A DNA stretch of 64,000 bases, taken from NCBI RefSeq assembly GCF_030818955.1, contig NZ_JAUTBF010000001.1, positions 1,116,001-1,180,000 on the forward strand, written 5' to 3'. The stretch is from Microbacterium trichothecenolyticum (lineage in GTDB: Bacteria; Actinomycetota; Actinomycetes; Actinomycetales; Microbacteriaceae). This document shows positions 1-8,609 of this stretch, piece by piece (within the stretch, counting starts at the first letter, position 1; each line of letters starts with the position of its first letter). The notes below the pieces were generated by a model. The model was not told where the DNA came from, did no database searches, and worked only from the letters and a program-made list of their open reading frames with translations. The position numbers and the translations under genes are program-made.

Positions 1-641
1 GGGGCGGCGGGCGTGGTCGAGAGAGCGACGCCCGCGGCATCCACGACCGTGAAGCCGGCCGCGGTCTGCAGCACACCGATCGGGGTGCGCTCGACGATGC
101 GCACCACCAGGTCGTGCGGCGGCCGCGCCTCGAGTGTGTAGGTCTCCACGAGCGGGAAACGCACGAGCGCCGCCTTCACCGCGCTGTCGTCGACCAGGGC
201 CAGCGGGGTGCCGATCTGTGCGTCGAGGGCGGTGGTCACCGCCGCGACGTCGAGCTGTGAGGCCCCCACCACATCGATGCGCTCGACGGCGAACAGCGGG
301 CTGTACGCCGCTCCCACCGTCCCGACGACCATGACGACGAAAGCGGCGGCCACACCGATCCACACGCGTCGGCGGCGGCGTTGACGCACCGTGAAGCGGC
401 GCACCTCGGCCGTCAGCGCCCGGCGCCGCGCCCGCGACGCGCGCCAGACGTCGCGCAGGCTCGCCCCCTCGGCATCCCGTTGCGACGCTGACGGCTCCGC
501 CGCGACGGGGCGCACGAGCGGGGTCGTCTCGTCAGCGGGGTCGGGATGCCGCAGCGGCGGCGGCGCGACGGGCTCGTCGACCCGCCGACGGGCGGGCGGC
601 CCCGACGCCGGGGCCGCGGGCAGGGGCGACGGCCGCTTCAC
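1..641 (-). CDS. ftsQ: Cell division protein FtsQ, 3' end missing (window edge)
   Basis: FtsQ is a bitopic division protein that links early and late divisome parts and contacts FtsB/FtsL and FtsW/FtsI. I translated this stretch directly: a GTG at 641-639 opens a frame that stays open to the left edge, giving about 213 residues. The N-terminus is a long Pro/Arg/Ala-rich cytoplasmic tail. It is followed near residue 95-115 by one membrane segment (around WIGVAAAFVVMVVG) and then by a POTRA-like region (SPLFAVERIDVVG, later LVVRIVERTPIGV), the normal FtsQ order. The start lies 2 nt after the murC stop codon, the usual murC-ftsQ arrangement. The C-terminus and ftsZ would lie outside the window. 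The identification is firm; the exact start (GTG) rests on murC spacing. Confidence 0.9.
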   Translation of the reverse strand, partial: MKRPSPLPAAPASGPPARRRVDEPVAPPPLRHPDPADETTPLVRPVAAEPSASQRDAEGASLRDVWRASRARRRALTAEVRRFTVRQRRRRRVWIGVAAAFVVMVVGTVGAAYSPLFAVERIDVVGASQLDVAAVTTALDAQIGTPLALVDDSAVKAALVRFPLVETYTLEARPPHDLVVRIVERTPIGVLQTAAGFTVVDAAGVALSTTPAA

Positions 642-643
642 GC

Positions 644-2050
644 TCAGACCGCCGCGGCCTCGGTACGCGAGAGCGCTTCGAGCACCTGCGGGATGATCTG
701 GTACACGTTTCCGCAGCCCAGCGTGATGACGTAGTCGCCGGGACGGGCGATCTCGGCCGTGTAGTCGGCGGCCGCCTGCCAATCGGGCACGTAGTGCACG
801 TGTGCCGGGTCGGCGAACGCGCCGCTGACGAGCTCGCCGGTGACACCCGGCACGGGGTCTTCGCGCGCGCCGTACACGTCGAGCATGACCGTGTGGTCGG
901 CGTGGGTCTCGAGCACCTCGGCGAACTCGCGGTACATCTCCTGCGTGCGCGAGTACGTGTGCGGCTGCTGGATCGCGATGATGCGCCCCTCGCCCACGAC
1001 CGTCCGCGCGGCCGAGAGGGCGGCGGCGACCTCGGTCGGGTGGTGCGCGTAGTCGTCGTAGACGCTGACGCCCTGCTGTACGCCGTGCAGCTCGAACCGG
1101 CGCACCGTGCCGCCGAAGCCCTCCACCGCGCGGGCGGCGCCCTCGAGCGAATGGCCGAGCACGCGGAGCACGGCAACCGCCCCCGCGGCGTTGACGGCGT
1201 TGTGGGCGCCGGGAACGCGCAACTGCACGTCGACGCTCTCGCCGTCGGCGGTCAGCGTGAAGGCGACCGGCCCGTCGGTGCGGATGCCGCTGAGCCGGAC
1301 GTCGACGTTCTCTGCCGCGCCGAAGGTGACGACGTTCGCGTGCGTGATGCGCTCGCGCACCGCGCGGGCCCCGGCGTCGTCGGCCGAGATGACCACGGCC
1401 TCGCTCGCCGCGTCGGCGAAACGCGCGAAGGCGGCGTCGAACGCATCGCGCGAGCCGTAGTGGTCGAGATGGTCGGGGTCGACGTTGGTGATGAGCGCGA
1501 CCGAGGTGTCGTACAGCTCGAACGTGCCGTCGGACTCGTCGGCTTCGATGACGAAGAGCTCGTCGGAACCGGTGCCGCTGGAGGCGCCCAGGTCGGCGAT
1601 CACGCCGCCGTTGACGAACGTCGGGTTCTCGTTCAGCGCGCGCAGCGCCGTGACGATCATGCCGGTCGAGGTGGTCTTACCGTGCGCTCCGGCGACCGAG
1701 ACCAGGCGGCGTCCGCCGATGAGCCAGTGCAGCGCCTGCGAGCGGTGGATGACGTGCAGGCCGCGCTGCTTCGCCGTGACGAACTCGGGGTTCTCGGGCC
1801 AGATCGCGCCGGTGTGCACGACGGTGTCGGCATCTCCGAGGTGGGCCGCGTCGTGCCCCACGTACACGGTGGCGCCCCGGGCGGCGAGGTCGCGCAGCGC
1901 TGCACTGTCGGCGCGGTCGGAGCCGGAGACCCGGATGCCGCGGTCGAGGAACATGCGCGCGAGGCCGGACATGCCCGAACCGCCCACACCGATGAAGTGC
2001 GCGGAGGTGATGGTCGCGGGGATGGGGAGGCTCAGGTCGGGTCTGATCAT
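644..2050 (-). CDS. murC: UDP-N-acetylmuramate--L-alanine ligase MurC
   Basis: MurC adds L-alanine to UDP-MurNAc, the first amino acid of the peptidoglycan stem peptide, in the cytoplasm. The 468-residue protein has the Mur-ligase N-terminal nucleotide fold ([11 protein letters not shown], about residues 19-29), the ATP-binding [10 protein letters not shown] loop at 121-130, a central catalytic domain and a C-terminal domain with [11 protein letters not shown]. The frame is open further upstream, but the ATG at 2050 gives the usual Mur length and the N-terminus seen in the family. It belongs to the dcw cluster but is separated from murG by an 11.4 kb catabolic operon. A TAAACT box at 2061-2066 could give it its own promoter. 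Confidence 0.97.
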   Translation of the reverse strand: MIRPDLSLPIPATITSAHFIGVGGSGMSGLARMFLDRGIRVSGSDRADSAALRDLAARGATVYVGHDAAHLGDADTVVHTGAIWPENPEFVTAKQRGLHVIHRSQALHWLIGGRRLVSVAGAHGKTTSTGMIVTALRALNENPTFVNGGVIADLGASSGTGSDELFVIEADESDGTFELYDTSVALITNVDPDHLDHYGSRDAFDAAFARFADAASEAVVISADDAGARAVRERITHANVVTFGAAENVDVRLSGIRTDGPVAFTLTADGESVDVQLRVPGAHNAVNAAGAVAVLRVLGHSLEGAARAVEGFGGTVRRFELHGVQQGVSVYDDYAHHPTEVAAALSAARTVVGEGRIIAIQQPHTYSRTQEMYREFAEVLETHADHTVMLDVYGAREDPVPGVTGELVSGAFADPAHVHYVPDWQAAADYTAEIARPGDYVITLGCGNVYQIIPQVLEALSRTEAAAV

Positions 2051-2060
2051 GGCGTCTGCG

Positions 2061-2066
2061 AGTTTA
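2061..2066 (-). promoter_or_regulatory. Candidate -10 box for murC
   Basis: On the minus strand TAAACT lies 10 nt before the murC ATG and fits the actinobacterial TANNNT consensus. No good -35 element is visible. It matters because murC is cut off from the rest of the dcw transcript by an unrelated operon ending at 2273. Confidence 0.4.
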
Positions 2067-2161
2067 CGTCGCCCATGCTGCGCATCGGCCTCGGCGCGCC
2101 CTGCGGGCCGGTGCGATCGCGCCGACGCGCGGAGCCGGCGTATCGCGCCGATGCGCCGTTC

Positions 2162-2239
2162 ACCAGAACAGGGGATGCCGTGAGGACAGGCCGTCGCACC
2201 CGGCATCGGCCCTGTTCTCGTGGCATCCCCTGTTCTCGG
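2162..2239. repeat. Long imperfect hairpin element, copy A
   Basis: Two arms, about 2162-2193 and 2206-2239, are near-perfect inverted repeats built around AACAGGGGATGCC and GGCATCCCCTGTT. Each arm also carries an inner GAGGACAGG/CCTGTTCTC block. A related hairpin with the same AGGGGAT...GAACAGG layout sits at 35039-35115. The element lies between the catabolic operon and murC, with no coding frame. It could stop transcription or be a small non-autonomous repeat. Confidence 0.7.
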
Positions 2240-2272
2240 CGAGCACGCAGGGCGTTCTCCGCCGCGGCGTCG

Positions 2273-3736
2273 TCAGTGCGTCGTCAAGACACCGTCGACC
2301 ACGCGCGGCACGCCCCACGGGTTGGACTCGCGCAGCGGCTCGGGAAGCAGCGCGTCGGGCACGTTCTGATACGCCACGGGTCGGGTGAAGCGCGTGATCG
2401 CCGCGGCCCCCACCGAGGTCGTCGCCGGCGCGGTCGTCGCCGGGTACGGACCGCCGTGATGCTGCGCGTGCGTCACCGAGACGCCGGTGGGCCACTGGTT
2501 CCACAGCACGCGCCCCGCCCGGCCCGAGAGCACCGGCAGCAGATCGGCCGCGAGGGCGTCATCCGGATCGGCGAAAAGGCTCGCGGTGAGCTGGCCCTCC
2601 AATCGCGCCGCCAGAGCCGGCAGGACGCTCTCGTCGTCGTACTCGACGACGAGAGCGGCGGGGCCGAACACCTCGCCCGTGAGGGTCTCGAGGTCGGCGA
2701 CGACCTGGTCCACCCCGACGCGCAGGAGGACGGGCGTCGGGCTCGCGGATGCCGCGTCGACGACTCCGTTCGCGACGACGACGTCGGGGTGGTCGGCGAG
2801 CGCGCCCAGGCGGCGGGCGAATCCCGCGCGCATCGCGTCGTTGAGCATCGGCACGCCGTCGGGCAGCACCGCGTCGGTCAGGATCGCGGGCAGCTCGGAG
2901 TCCGCCGGCACGAAGAGCAGTCCCGGCTTGGTGCAGAGCTGCCCCGCACTGCCGGTGACGGAGGCCACGAACCCGTCGGCGATCTCGCCCGCCCGGGCCC
3001 GCGCCGCGCCGGGTGCGACGAAGGCCGGGTTGACGCTGCCGAGCTCACCGAAGAACGGGATGGGCTCGGGTCGGGCTGCGGCGATGTCGAACAGTGCGCG
3101 GCCGCCTGAGATCGACCCCGTGAAGGCTCCCGCGGCGATCTGCGGCGCCCGCAGCACCCGCGCCCCCGCCTCGGTGCCGAAGACGGTCTGCACGAGCGCA
3201 TCGGGGGCCCCGGCGGCCGAGGCGACCTCATCGATCACACGCGCCGTCTCCGCGCTCAGACGCGGGTGGCCCGGGTGCACCTTCAGCACCACGGCGCTGC
3301 CGGCGGCCAGGGCGCTGGCCGTATCGCCCCCGGCCACCGAGAACGCGAACGGGAAGTTGCCGGCCGCGAACACCACGACCGGTCCGACCGCGATCCGCAC
3401 CCGCCGCAGGTCAGGGCGCGGCGCGCCCATCGGCCAGTCGGGGTCGGCGTGGTCGATGCACGCGTCGAGCCACTGTCCGCGAACGATCTCGTCGGCGAGG
3501 AAACGCAGCTGGAACGTCGTGCGGACCAGCTCCGCGGTCAGACGTGTCTCGGTCAGATGCGTCTCTTCGGCGGCGACGTCGATGAGGCCGGGGCCGGCAC
3601 CGTCCAGGGCGCCGGCGAGCGCGCGCATCACCCGTGCCCGCTCGGTCGGGGCCGTCCGCGCCCAGGCGGACGAGGCCTCGGCGGCGCGGGCGACGATGCG
3701 GTCGACCTCTTCGGCGGTGGTGTCGGGGATGGTCAT
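2273..3736 (-). CDS. 2,5-dioxovalerate (2-oxoglutarate semialdehyde) dehydrogenase
   Basis: An NAD(P)-dependent aldehyde dehydrogenase of 487 residues, probably oxidising 2-oxoglutarate semialdehyde to 2-oxoglutarate, the last step of hydroxyproline breakdown. It shows the cofactor region with FAAGNFPFAFSVAGGD (about 122-137), the FTGSISGGRAL loop, the catalytic glutamate in PFFGELGSVNP, and the active-site cysteine in GQLCTKPG. The SVAGGDT/GELGSVNP pattern is typical of the semialdehyde dehydrogenase branch. It is the last gene of the operon, starting 11 nt after the FAD oxidoreductase. The substrate is inferred from the neighbours; related enzymes also act in pentose or glucarate routes. 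Confidence 0.9.
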   Translation of the reverse strand: MTIPDTTAEEVDRIVARAAEASSAWARTAPTERARVMRALAGALDGAGPGLIDVAAEETHLTETRLTAELVRTTFQLRFLADEIVRGQWLDACIDHADPDWPMGAPRPDLRRVRIAVGPVVVFAAGNFPFAFSVAGGDTASALAAGSAVVLKVHPGHPRLSAETARVIDEVASAAGAPDALVQTVFGTEAGARVLRAPQIAAGAFTGSISGGRALFDIAAARPEPIPFFGELGSVNPAFVAPGAARARAGEIADGFVASVTGSAGQLCTKPGLLFVPADSELPAILTDAVLPDGVPMLNDAMRAGFARRLGALADHPDVVVANGVVDAASASPTPVLLRVGVDQVVADLETLTGEVFGPAALVVEYDDESVLPALAARLEGQLTASLFADPDDALAADLLPVLSGRAGRVLWNQWPTGVSVTHAQHHGGPYPATTAPATTSVGAAAITRFTRPVAYQNVPDALLPEPLRESNPWGVPRVVDGVLTTH

Positions 3737-3747
3737 CGGTTCTCCTG

Positions 3748-5262
3748 TCAGGGGCGGTCGGGCGCCGCGGTGGCCGGCGCGAGCGCGTGCGCGTGCGGGC
3801 TCTCGGGCTCAGGGGGCGTCGACGCCCCTGCGAGCGCCGCGATCTCGCCGAGCGGGAGCGGGATACCGATCGACCGCTTGTGCAGCGGCTCGATCTGGGC
3901 GGTGCTCCATCGGCATCCGGTCCGTTCTCCGACCAGGCTCGCGAGGGCGAACCCGCAGACCCGGCCCTGACACCACCCCATCCCGGGACGCGCCGTGACG
4001 CGGACGTCGCGCGGGTCTTCGGCGCGCTGGTCGTCGACGGCCTCGGCGATGGCCGCCGCGTCGACTTCTTCGCATCGGCAGACGAGCGTGTCGGGCTCCA
4101 GCCACCTCGACCACTCGGTCGGCACGACGCTCGCGGCATGCATCGCGCGGGCGAAGGCGCGCGCCCGCGCGACGCGTCGACGCAGCCCTCGCCGACGCGC
4201 GGGGGCGTCGGTGCCGAGGGCGTCGGCCACCGTCGTGCGGGCCGCGAGCTCGCCCTCGGTCCACGATTGCACGGCGCCGCCGATCCCGGTCGCCTCCCCC
4301 GCGACGTAGACACCCGACAGCGAGGCGCGGTGATCGGCGTCGATGTCGACCACGAGCGAGCCGTCGACGTCGAGACGGGTGCGAAGCCCCAACTGCACCG
4401 CCAGCTCGAGCTGCGGCGTAAACCCCCACCCGAACGCCACGAGATCGGCATCCACACGGGTGGGCTCGCCCGTGGCGCGGCCGCGCGTGTCGACGCGAGA
4501 GAGCGAGACCCCCTCTGCCCGATCCTCGCCGTGCACGCGGGTGACGATCGTGCGGGAGCGGAAGGGGATGCGGTGACGCAGGAACGTGCGCGCGTACTCG
4601 GCCCCCTCGAGGAGCTTCCCGGGCTCGAGGGCCGCGTGCAGCGGGCGGCGGGCCCACCGCAGGAGCGAGTTCGCCTCGCACACGGCGACCACCTCGACAC
4701 CGGCCTCGGCCAGTCCCGCCGCGACCGACAGCAGGAACGGCCCGGTCCCGGCCACCACCGCGCGGCGCCCGGGTGCGATCTGATGCGCTTTGACCAGGGC
4801 CTGCACGCCGCCGGCGGCCATGACGCCCGGCAGCGTCCAGCCCGGGACGGGCAGCTGCCGATCGTAGGCACCGGTGGCCAGGATGACTCGCTCGGCCGAC
4901 ACCGCGCGTTCGGCGGGCGGTACGGGATCGGCGCCGGCGACGGCGGCGGTGTGCAGCACGAAGCCGGTGCCGCCCGCGAGGATCTGCCACACCTGACGGC
5001 CGTACAGACGGCGGACGGCTCCGCGAGCGACCGCGGCGTCCAGCCGTGTGCGCAGGTCGACGAAGCGTCGCCAGTGGTGGTGACCGACGGACTCGTCGCG
5101 CGCGAAGTGCGGCAGATGGGGTTCGGACGGGTGCCTCCAGAACTGTCCACCGCTCTGCAGGCCCGCATCGATCACCGTCACCGTCATGCCCTGTTCGGCG
5201 GCGGTGACGGCGGCGGCGAGGCCCGCGGGGCCTGCACCGATGACGGCCAGTGTGCGCGTCAT
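3748..5262 (-). CDS. FAD/NAD-dependent oxidoreductase, alpha subunit of a three-part D-hydroxyproline dehydrogenase
   Basis: A 504-residue pyridine nucleotide-disulfide-type oxidoreductase. It opens with a dinucleotide fold (VIGAGPAGLAAAV, about 7-19), contains a second one (AVVAGTGPFLLSVA), and ends in a BFD-like [2Fe-2S] cysteine set: CRCEE near residue 415 and WCQGRVCG about 35 residues later. This is the large subunit of the HcnB/opine oxidase/LhpF type. It partners with the 2Fe-2S protein just upstream (4-nt ATGA overlap) and the DAO-type subunit before it. Together these are expected to oxidise cis-4-hydroxy-D-proline to pyrroline-4-hydroxy-2-carboxylate. The frame extends upstream in phase, but the ATG at 5262 is set by the overlap and the N-terminal motif. 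Confidence 0.9.
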   Translation of the reverse strand: MTRTLAVIGAGPAGLAAAVTAAEQGMTVTVIDAGLQSGGQFWRHPSEPHLPHFARDESVGHHHWRRFVDLRTRLDAAVARGAVRRLYGRQVWQILAGGTGFVLHTAAVAGADPVPPAERAVSAERVILATGAYDRQLPVPGWTLPGVMAAGGVQALVKAHQIAPGRRAVVAGTGPFLLSVAAGLAEAGVEVVAVCEANSLLRWARRPLHAALEPGKLLEGAEYARTFLRHRIPFRSRTIVTRVHGEDRAEGVSLSRVDTRGRATGEPTRVDADLVAFGWGFTPQLELAVQLGLRTRLDVDGSLVVDIDADHRASLSGVYVAGEATGIGGAVQSWTEGELAARTTVADALGTDAPARRRGLRRRVARARAFARAMHAASVVPTEWSRWLEPDTLVCRCEEVDAAAIAEAVDDQRAEDPRDVRVTARPGMGWCQGRVCGFALASLVGERTGCRWSTAQIEPLHKRSIGIPLPLGEIAALAGASTPPEPESPHAHALAPATAAPDRP

Positions 5263-5645
5263 GAGACCTCTCTCGACGTGGGGGACGAAACGGCGTCGTC
5301 TCCATGCGGCGCCTCGCCCGCGGGGACGCACGGGCGCTCGGCGGCGTCGGCGGCGACGAGGGGAGCATCCGGATCCGCGCTCAGGACGCGGGCTCCGGCG
5401 ACGGCGGGAACCAGGCACGCGCGCTGACTGCGCCGATCGTCGACGGTGAGCAGACAGTCGAAGCACACGCCGATGCCGCAGAACAGTCCCCGGGGGCGCT
5501 GCTGCACGCGGGTGGTGCGCCACGACGTGATGCCGTGCGCCATGAGCGCGGCGCCGACGCTCTGCCCGGCGACGAACGGCACGCTCTCGCCGTCGAACGA
5601 GAAGTGGGCGGATTCGGCGGCGCGCTCGCGATCCACGGCGCTCAT
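5259..5645 (-). CDS. (2Fe-2S)-binding small subunit of D-hydroxyproline dehydrogenase
   Basis: A 128-residue plant-type ferredoxin-like subunit (HcnA/LhpE type). The cluster ligands are visible in FCGIGVCFDC (about residues 55-64) with a fourth Cys in SQRACLVP around residue 77. It passes electrons between the two flavin subunits encoded on either side. Its ATG overlaps the stop of the DAO-type gene (ATGA) and its own TGA overlaps the next ATG, so the three subunits are translationally coupled. The last 30 residues are low-complexity and poorly conserved in the family. Confidence 0.88.
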   Translation of the reverse strand: MSAVDRERAAESAHFSFDGESVPFVAGQSVGAALMAHGITSWRTTRVQQRPRGLFCGIGVCFDCLLTVDDRRSQRACLVPAVAGARVLSADPDAPLVAADAAERPCVPAGEAPHGDDAVSSPTSREVS

Positions 5646-6799
5646 GCGGCGGCCACCAGGTCGAGGCGCGCGGGGCGGAACGGGGCGAGGTCGAGATCGG
5701 GCGTCTGCCCCCGGAGCGCCTGGACGAGGAGCTTGGCCGTCCCGACCGACAGTCCGACCCCGGCTCCTTCGTGCCCGGTGGCGTGCCAGAGGCCGGGGAG
5801 ACGGTCGTCTTCGCCGATGGCGGGGAGGTGATCGGGGCAGTACGGGCGGAACCCCGTGTACGTCCGCAGCACGTTCGCCCCGGCCAATGCCGGGAACAGC
5901 GCAATCGCAGCGCTGGCCAGTCGCGTCACCGGCTCCAACGCCCAGCTCTCGTCGAACCCGACGCGCTCGCGGCTCGCGCCGATGAGCACCGTCCCGCTCG
6001 GGGTGCCCTCGACCACCGGCGACACCTGAAGCCCGGCGTCGCCGCTGGCGACGTCACCGACGTACTCGGCTGCGTAGACCTTGTGATGCACGGTCACCGG
6101 CAAAGGCTCGGTCACGAGCACGAATCCCCGTCGTGGGAGGACCGGCAGATGCACGCCCGCCGACGCGGCGACCTCGCCGCTCCACGGGCCGGCGCAGTTG
6201 ATCACGGCCCCGGCCGGGACGACCTCACCGCGCGTGCGGACGCCGATCGCGCGACCGCCGCGCACGAGGATCTCGTCGACGGGGTGGTGCGGTCGCACCT
6301 CGGCGCCGTCGGCACGGGCGAGCGCGAGCAGGTGGTGGGCGGCCAGCACCGGCTGCACCTGCGCGTCCTGCGGATAGAACGCTCCGGCCACGAGCGCCGG
6401 GGAGAGAGCGGGTTCGTAGGTGCGGAGCGCTGCCGAATCGGCGACGTCGTCGACCTCGATGCCGAGGCCCCGCTGGTGCTCGGCGAGAGCGCGCAGCGTG
6501 GCGGCACTGGCGTCGGACGTCGCCACCACGAGCCCGCCTTTGGCCTGGAACTCCCACTTCTCGGCGTGCTCGGCGAGGTCTTCACGCCACACGCTCTGCG
6601 AGTACCGGGCGAGCTCGAGCTCGGGACCGACCTCTTTGTCGGAGAGCAGGAGGTTTCCCTCGCATCGGCTGCTTGTGCCCGAGGCGATCGGCCCGCGGTC
6701 CAGAACCACGACACGCAGTCCCGCGCGCGCGGCGAAGCACGCCACGGCCGCGCCGACGATCCCCGCGCCGATCACGACGACGTCGGGGCTCCGGCTCAT
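5642..6799 (-). CDS. FAD-dependent DAO-family oxidoreductase, catalytic subunit of D-hydroxyproline dehydrogenase
   Basis: A 385-residue glycine/D-amino-acid-oxidase-fold flavoprotein. The N-terminal VVVIGAGIVGAAVA (about 7-20) binds FAD, and the C-terminal GFRPYCPDHLPAIGE and GHEGAGVGLS motifs are typical of the beta subunit of opine or D-hydroxyproline dehydrogenases. It should hold the substrate site that dehydrogenates cis-4-hydroxy-D-proline. It overlaps the regulator gene upstream by 4 nt and the 2Fe-2S gene downstream by 4 nt. A sarcosine- or D-proline-oxidising role cannot be excluded from sequence alone. Confidence 0.9.
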   Translation of the reverse strand: MSRSPDVVVIGAGIVGAAVACFAARAGLRVVVLDRGPIASGTSSRCEGNLLLSDKEVGPELELARYSQSVWREDLAEHAEKWEFQAKGGLVVATSDASAATLRALAEHQRGLGIEVDDVADSAALRTYEPALSPALVAGAFYPQDAQVQPVLAAHHLLALARADGAEVRPHHPVDEILVRGGRAIGVRTRGEVVPAGAVINCAGPWSGEVAASAGVHLPVLPRRGFVLVTEPLPVTVHHKVYAAEYVGDVASGDAGLQVSPVVEGTPSGTVLIGASRERVGFDESWALEPVTRLASAAIALFPALAGANVLRTYTGFRPYCPDHLPAIGEDDRLPGLWHATGHEGAGVGLSVGTAKLLVQALRGQTPDLDLAPFRPARLDLVAAA

Positions 6800-7578
6800 C
6801 GCGCACCTCGGCGTTGCGCGCCGGCGCCCGCGTCGGCGCCCGCGTCGTCGGCTGCGGCGGCGTCGGTCGCCGTCGGCTCGGCAGCGGCCGGCTCGGCCGC
6901 CGCGTCACGACCGGACCAGTCGGTGGTGACGTGGGCGATGTGCCCGCGCACCAGTTCGCGGGCGCCCGCGGCGTCACGGGCGGCGATGGCGGCGAGGATC
7001 TCATGATGCTCGCGCGCGGAGTCGGCCAGATGCCCCTGGGCGGCGAGGCGCGACAGACCGAAAAGCCGTGTCTGCGAGCGCAGTTGCGCGACGAGGTCGA
7101 CGAGGCGGTCATTGCCGGTATAGCGCAGGATCGTCAGGTGCAGGTCGCTGTCTTTGGACAGGTACTCGACGAGCTCGCCCCGCTCGGCGTGGACGACGAT
7201 CTCGTCGGCGAGGATGCGCAACGAGGCCAGCTCCCCGTCGGGGATGCGGGGGGTGGCTGCTTCAACAGCGGGCGGCTCCAACAGCAATCGGATGCCGGCG
7301 ACCTCTTCGAGATCGCGATCGGAGACCTCGGTGACGAGGAAGCCCCGGTTGTTCAGCGGCGTGACGAGCCCCTCGCGGACGAGGTCGAGCATCGCCTCGC
7401 GCACGGGGGTCGCCGACACGCCGAACTGCTCGCCCAGGCTCGGCGCCGAATACACCTCGCCGGGGCGCATCTCGCCGCTGACGATCGCCGAGCGCAGCGC
7501 CTGCTTGACCGTCTCACGGATGTTCGGCTGCCGTTGCAGGCGCACGACGTTGCGCAACTCGCCCGGGCCCTCGGTCAC
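6796..7578 (-). CDS. GntR-family (FCD) transcriptional regulator
   Basis: A 260-residue regulator with an N-terminal winged helix (NIRETVKQALRSAIVSG, then SLGEQFGVSATPVREAM around residues 45-60) and a C-terminal FCD ligand domain with metal-type residues (DLHLTILRYTGN, EHHEILAAI). The last 40 residues are Ala/Asp-rich and disordered. The start is taken as GTG at 7578, which overlaps the upstream stop as GTGA; a longer open frame upstream has no such support. It sits inside the hydroxyproline operon and probably regulates it. Candidate operators lie at 10565-10580 and 13739-13754. Confidence 0.9.
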   Translation of the reverse strand: MTEGPGELRNVVRLQRQPNIRETVKQALRSAIVSGEMRPGEVYSAPSLGEQFGVSATPVREAMLDLVREGLVTPLNNRGFLVTEVSDRDLEEVAGIRLLLEPPAVEAATPRIPDGELASLRILADEIVVHAERGELVEYLSKDSDLHLTILRYTGNDRLVDLVAQLRSQTRLFGLSRLAAQGHLADSAREHHEILAAIAARDAAGARELVRGHIAHVTTDWSGRDAAAEPAAAEPTATDAAAADDAGADAGAGAQRRGAR

Positions 7579-8609
7579 GATCCACTCTCCCCTGCCACCG
7601 TCACGTGCGGCGTCCTGCGCCGCTCGGCCACGATCCGTTCCGCCATCACGAGGTCCTCCCATGCCATTCCCACGCCGGTGTAGAGGGCCGGACGCCCTCC
7701 GAGCCTCTCGGGTCTCGACCTCACCAGCTCCGCCAGAGTCGTCAGCGACTGTACGCCCGACTCCCACTCGTCGACCGGACGCGCCTGCATGAGGTTGCCG
7801 TTCTCGCGCAGCGCCGACGCGCGCCCTTCGACGATCACGTCGGCGGCCCGGACGAGCGTCGCGTCGATCTCACGGTGGTCGAGCCCATGCGCCCCGACCG
7901 CGGCGACGATGGCGTCTGCGCCGATGTCGTCCAGCCCGAGCACCGGCGTCGACGACGACGTCGCCGTGATCACCACGTCGCTGGCGCGGAGGTCGGCGTC
8001 GGTGGCGACGCGCGCCGGCACCGTGTCGGAAAGCCGTGCCGCCAGCGCGGCCGCCGCGTCGCTGCGCCGCCCGAGCACAGCGACCTGCTGCACCGGGACG
8101 ACCGCGGCGAGCGTTCGCACGTGCGCCTCGGCCTGCGGTCCCGTCCCGATCACGGTGAGCAACGCGATCGAGGGCGAGGCCTGCTCGCCGCCGAGAAGGC
8201 CACGGATGGCCACCGCGGTCACGGCGGGCGTGCGCACGAGCGTGAGGGCGGCGCCCTCGAGCACCGCGACCGGGCGAAGATCGCTCCCGTCGAACAGCAG
8301 GTACCAGCCCTGGATCTTGGGCGCCCCGGCAGCGGGATTGTGCGGAGCCACGGTGAGGGTCTTCAGTCCCGCGTGCGTGCGCGAGTGGGCGGGCAGGAGC
8401 AGGAACTCCCCCACTGGCAGCGGCGACGAGAGGCGTGGCTGATCCGCCTCGGGGTCGAGCCCGTCGCGCAGGGCCGCGGTGATCGCCGCGACCGCGACCC
8501 GGGGATGCGCGATCTCGCGAATGGCCGCGGCGTCGATGAAGGCGATGTCGCCGGGCAGCCCCGGTGACTCCCCGGTCTCGGCGGACGACGTGCCGACGAC
8601 GGCGTTCAC
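7575..8609 (-). CDS. Ornithine cyclodeaminase / mu-crystallin family protein, probable pyrroline-2-carboxylate reductase
   Basis: A 344-residue NAD(P)H-dependent protein of the OCD/mu-crystallin family. Seen are the substrate-side KTLTVAPHNP region, the Rossmann motif TVIGTGPQAEAHVR (about 152-165) and SDVVITATSSSTPV. Members inside hydroxyproline or proline-racemase operons usually reduce pyrroline-2-carboxylate to L-proline, a step of trans-3-hydroxyproline use; others are ornithine cyclodeaminases. The GTG start at 8609 overlaps the epimerase stop (GTGA), and the stop overlaps the regulator start. The function is assigned from context, so the substrate is tentative. Confidence 0.85.
   Translation of the reverse strand: MNAVVGTSSAETGESPGLPGDIAFIDAAAIREIAHPRVAVAAITAALRDGLDPEADQPRLSSPLPVGEFLLLPAHSRTHAGLKTLTVAPHNPAAGAPKIQGWYLLFDGSDLRPVAVLEGAALTLVRTPAVTAVAIRGLLGGEQASPSIALLTVIGTGPQAEAHVRTLAAVVPVQQVAVLGRRSDAAAALAARLSDTVPARVATDADLRASDVVITATSSSTPVLGLDDIGADAIVAAVGAHGLDHREIDATLVRAADVIVEGRASALRENGNLMQARPVDEWESGVQSLTTLAELVRSRPERLGGRPALYTGVGMAWEDLVMAERIVAERRRTPHVTVAGESGS

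Noticed and set aside
794-3109. A 771-codon open frame on the plus strand opposite murC and the aldehyde dehydrogenase gene, and similar long frames elsewhere
   Set aside because: These are shadows caused by high GC content: Arg/Ala/Gly-rich, no domain, no ribosome-binding site, and they oppose clearly conserved genes.
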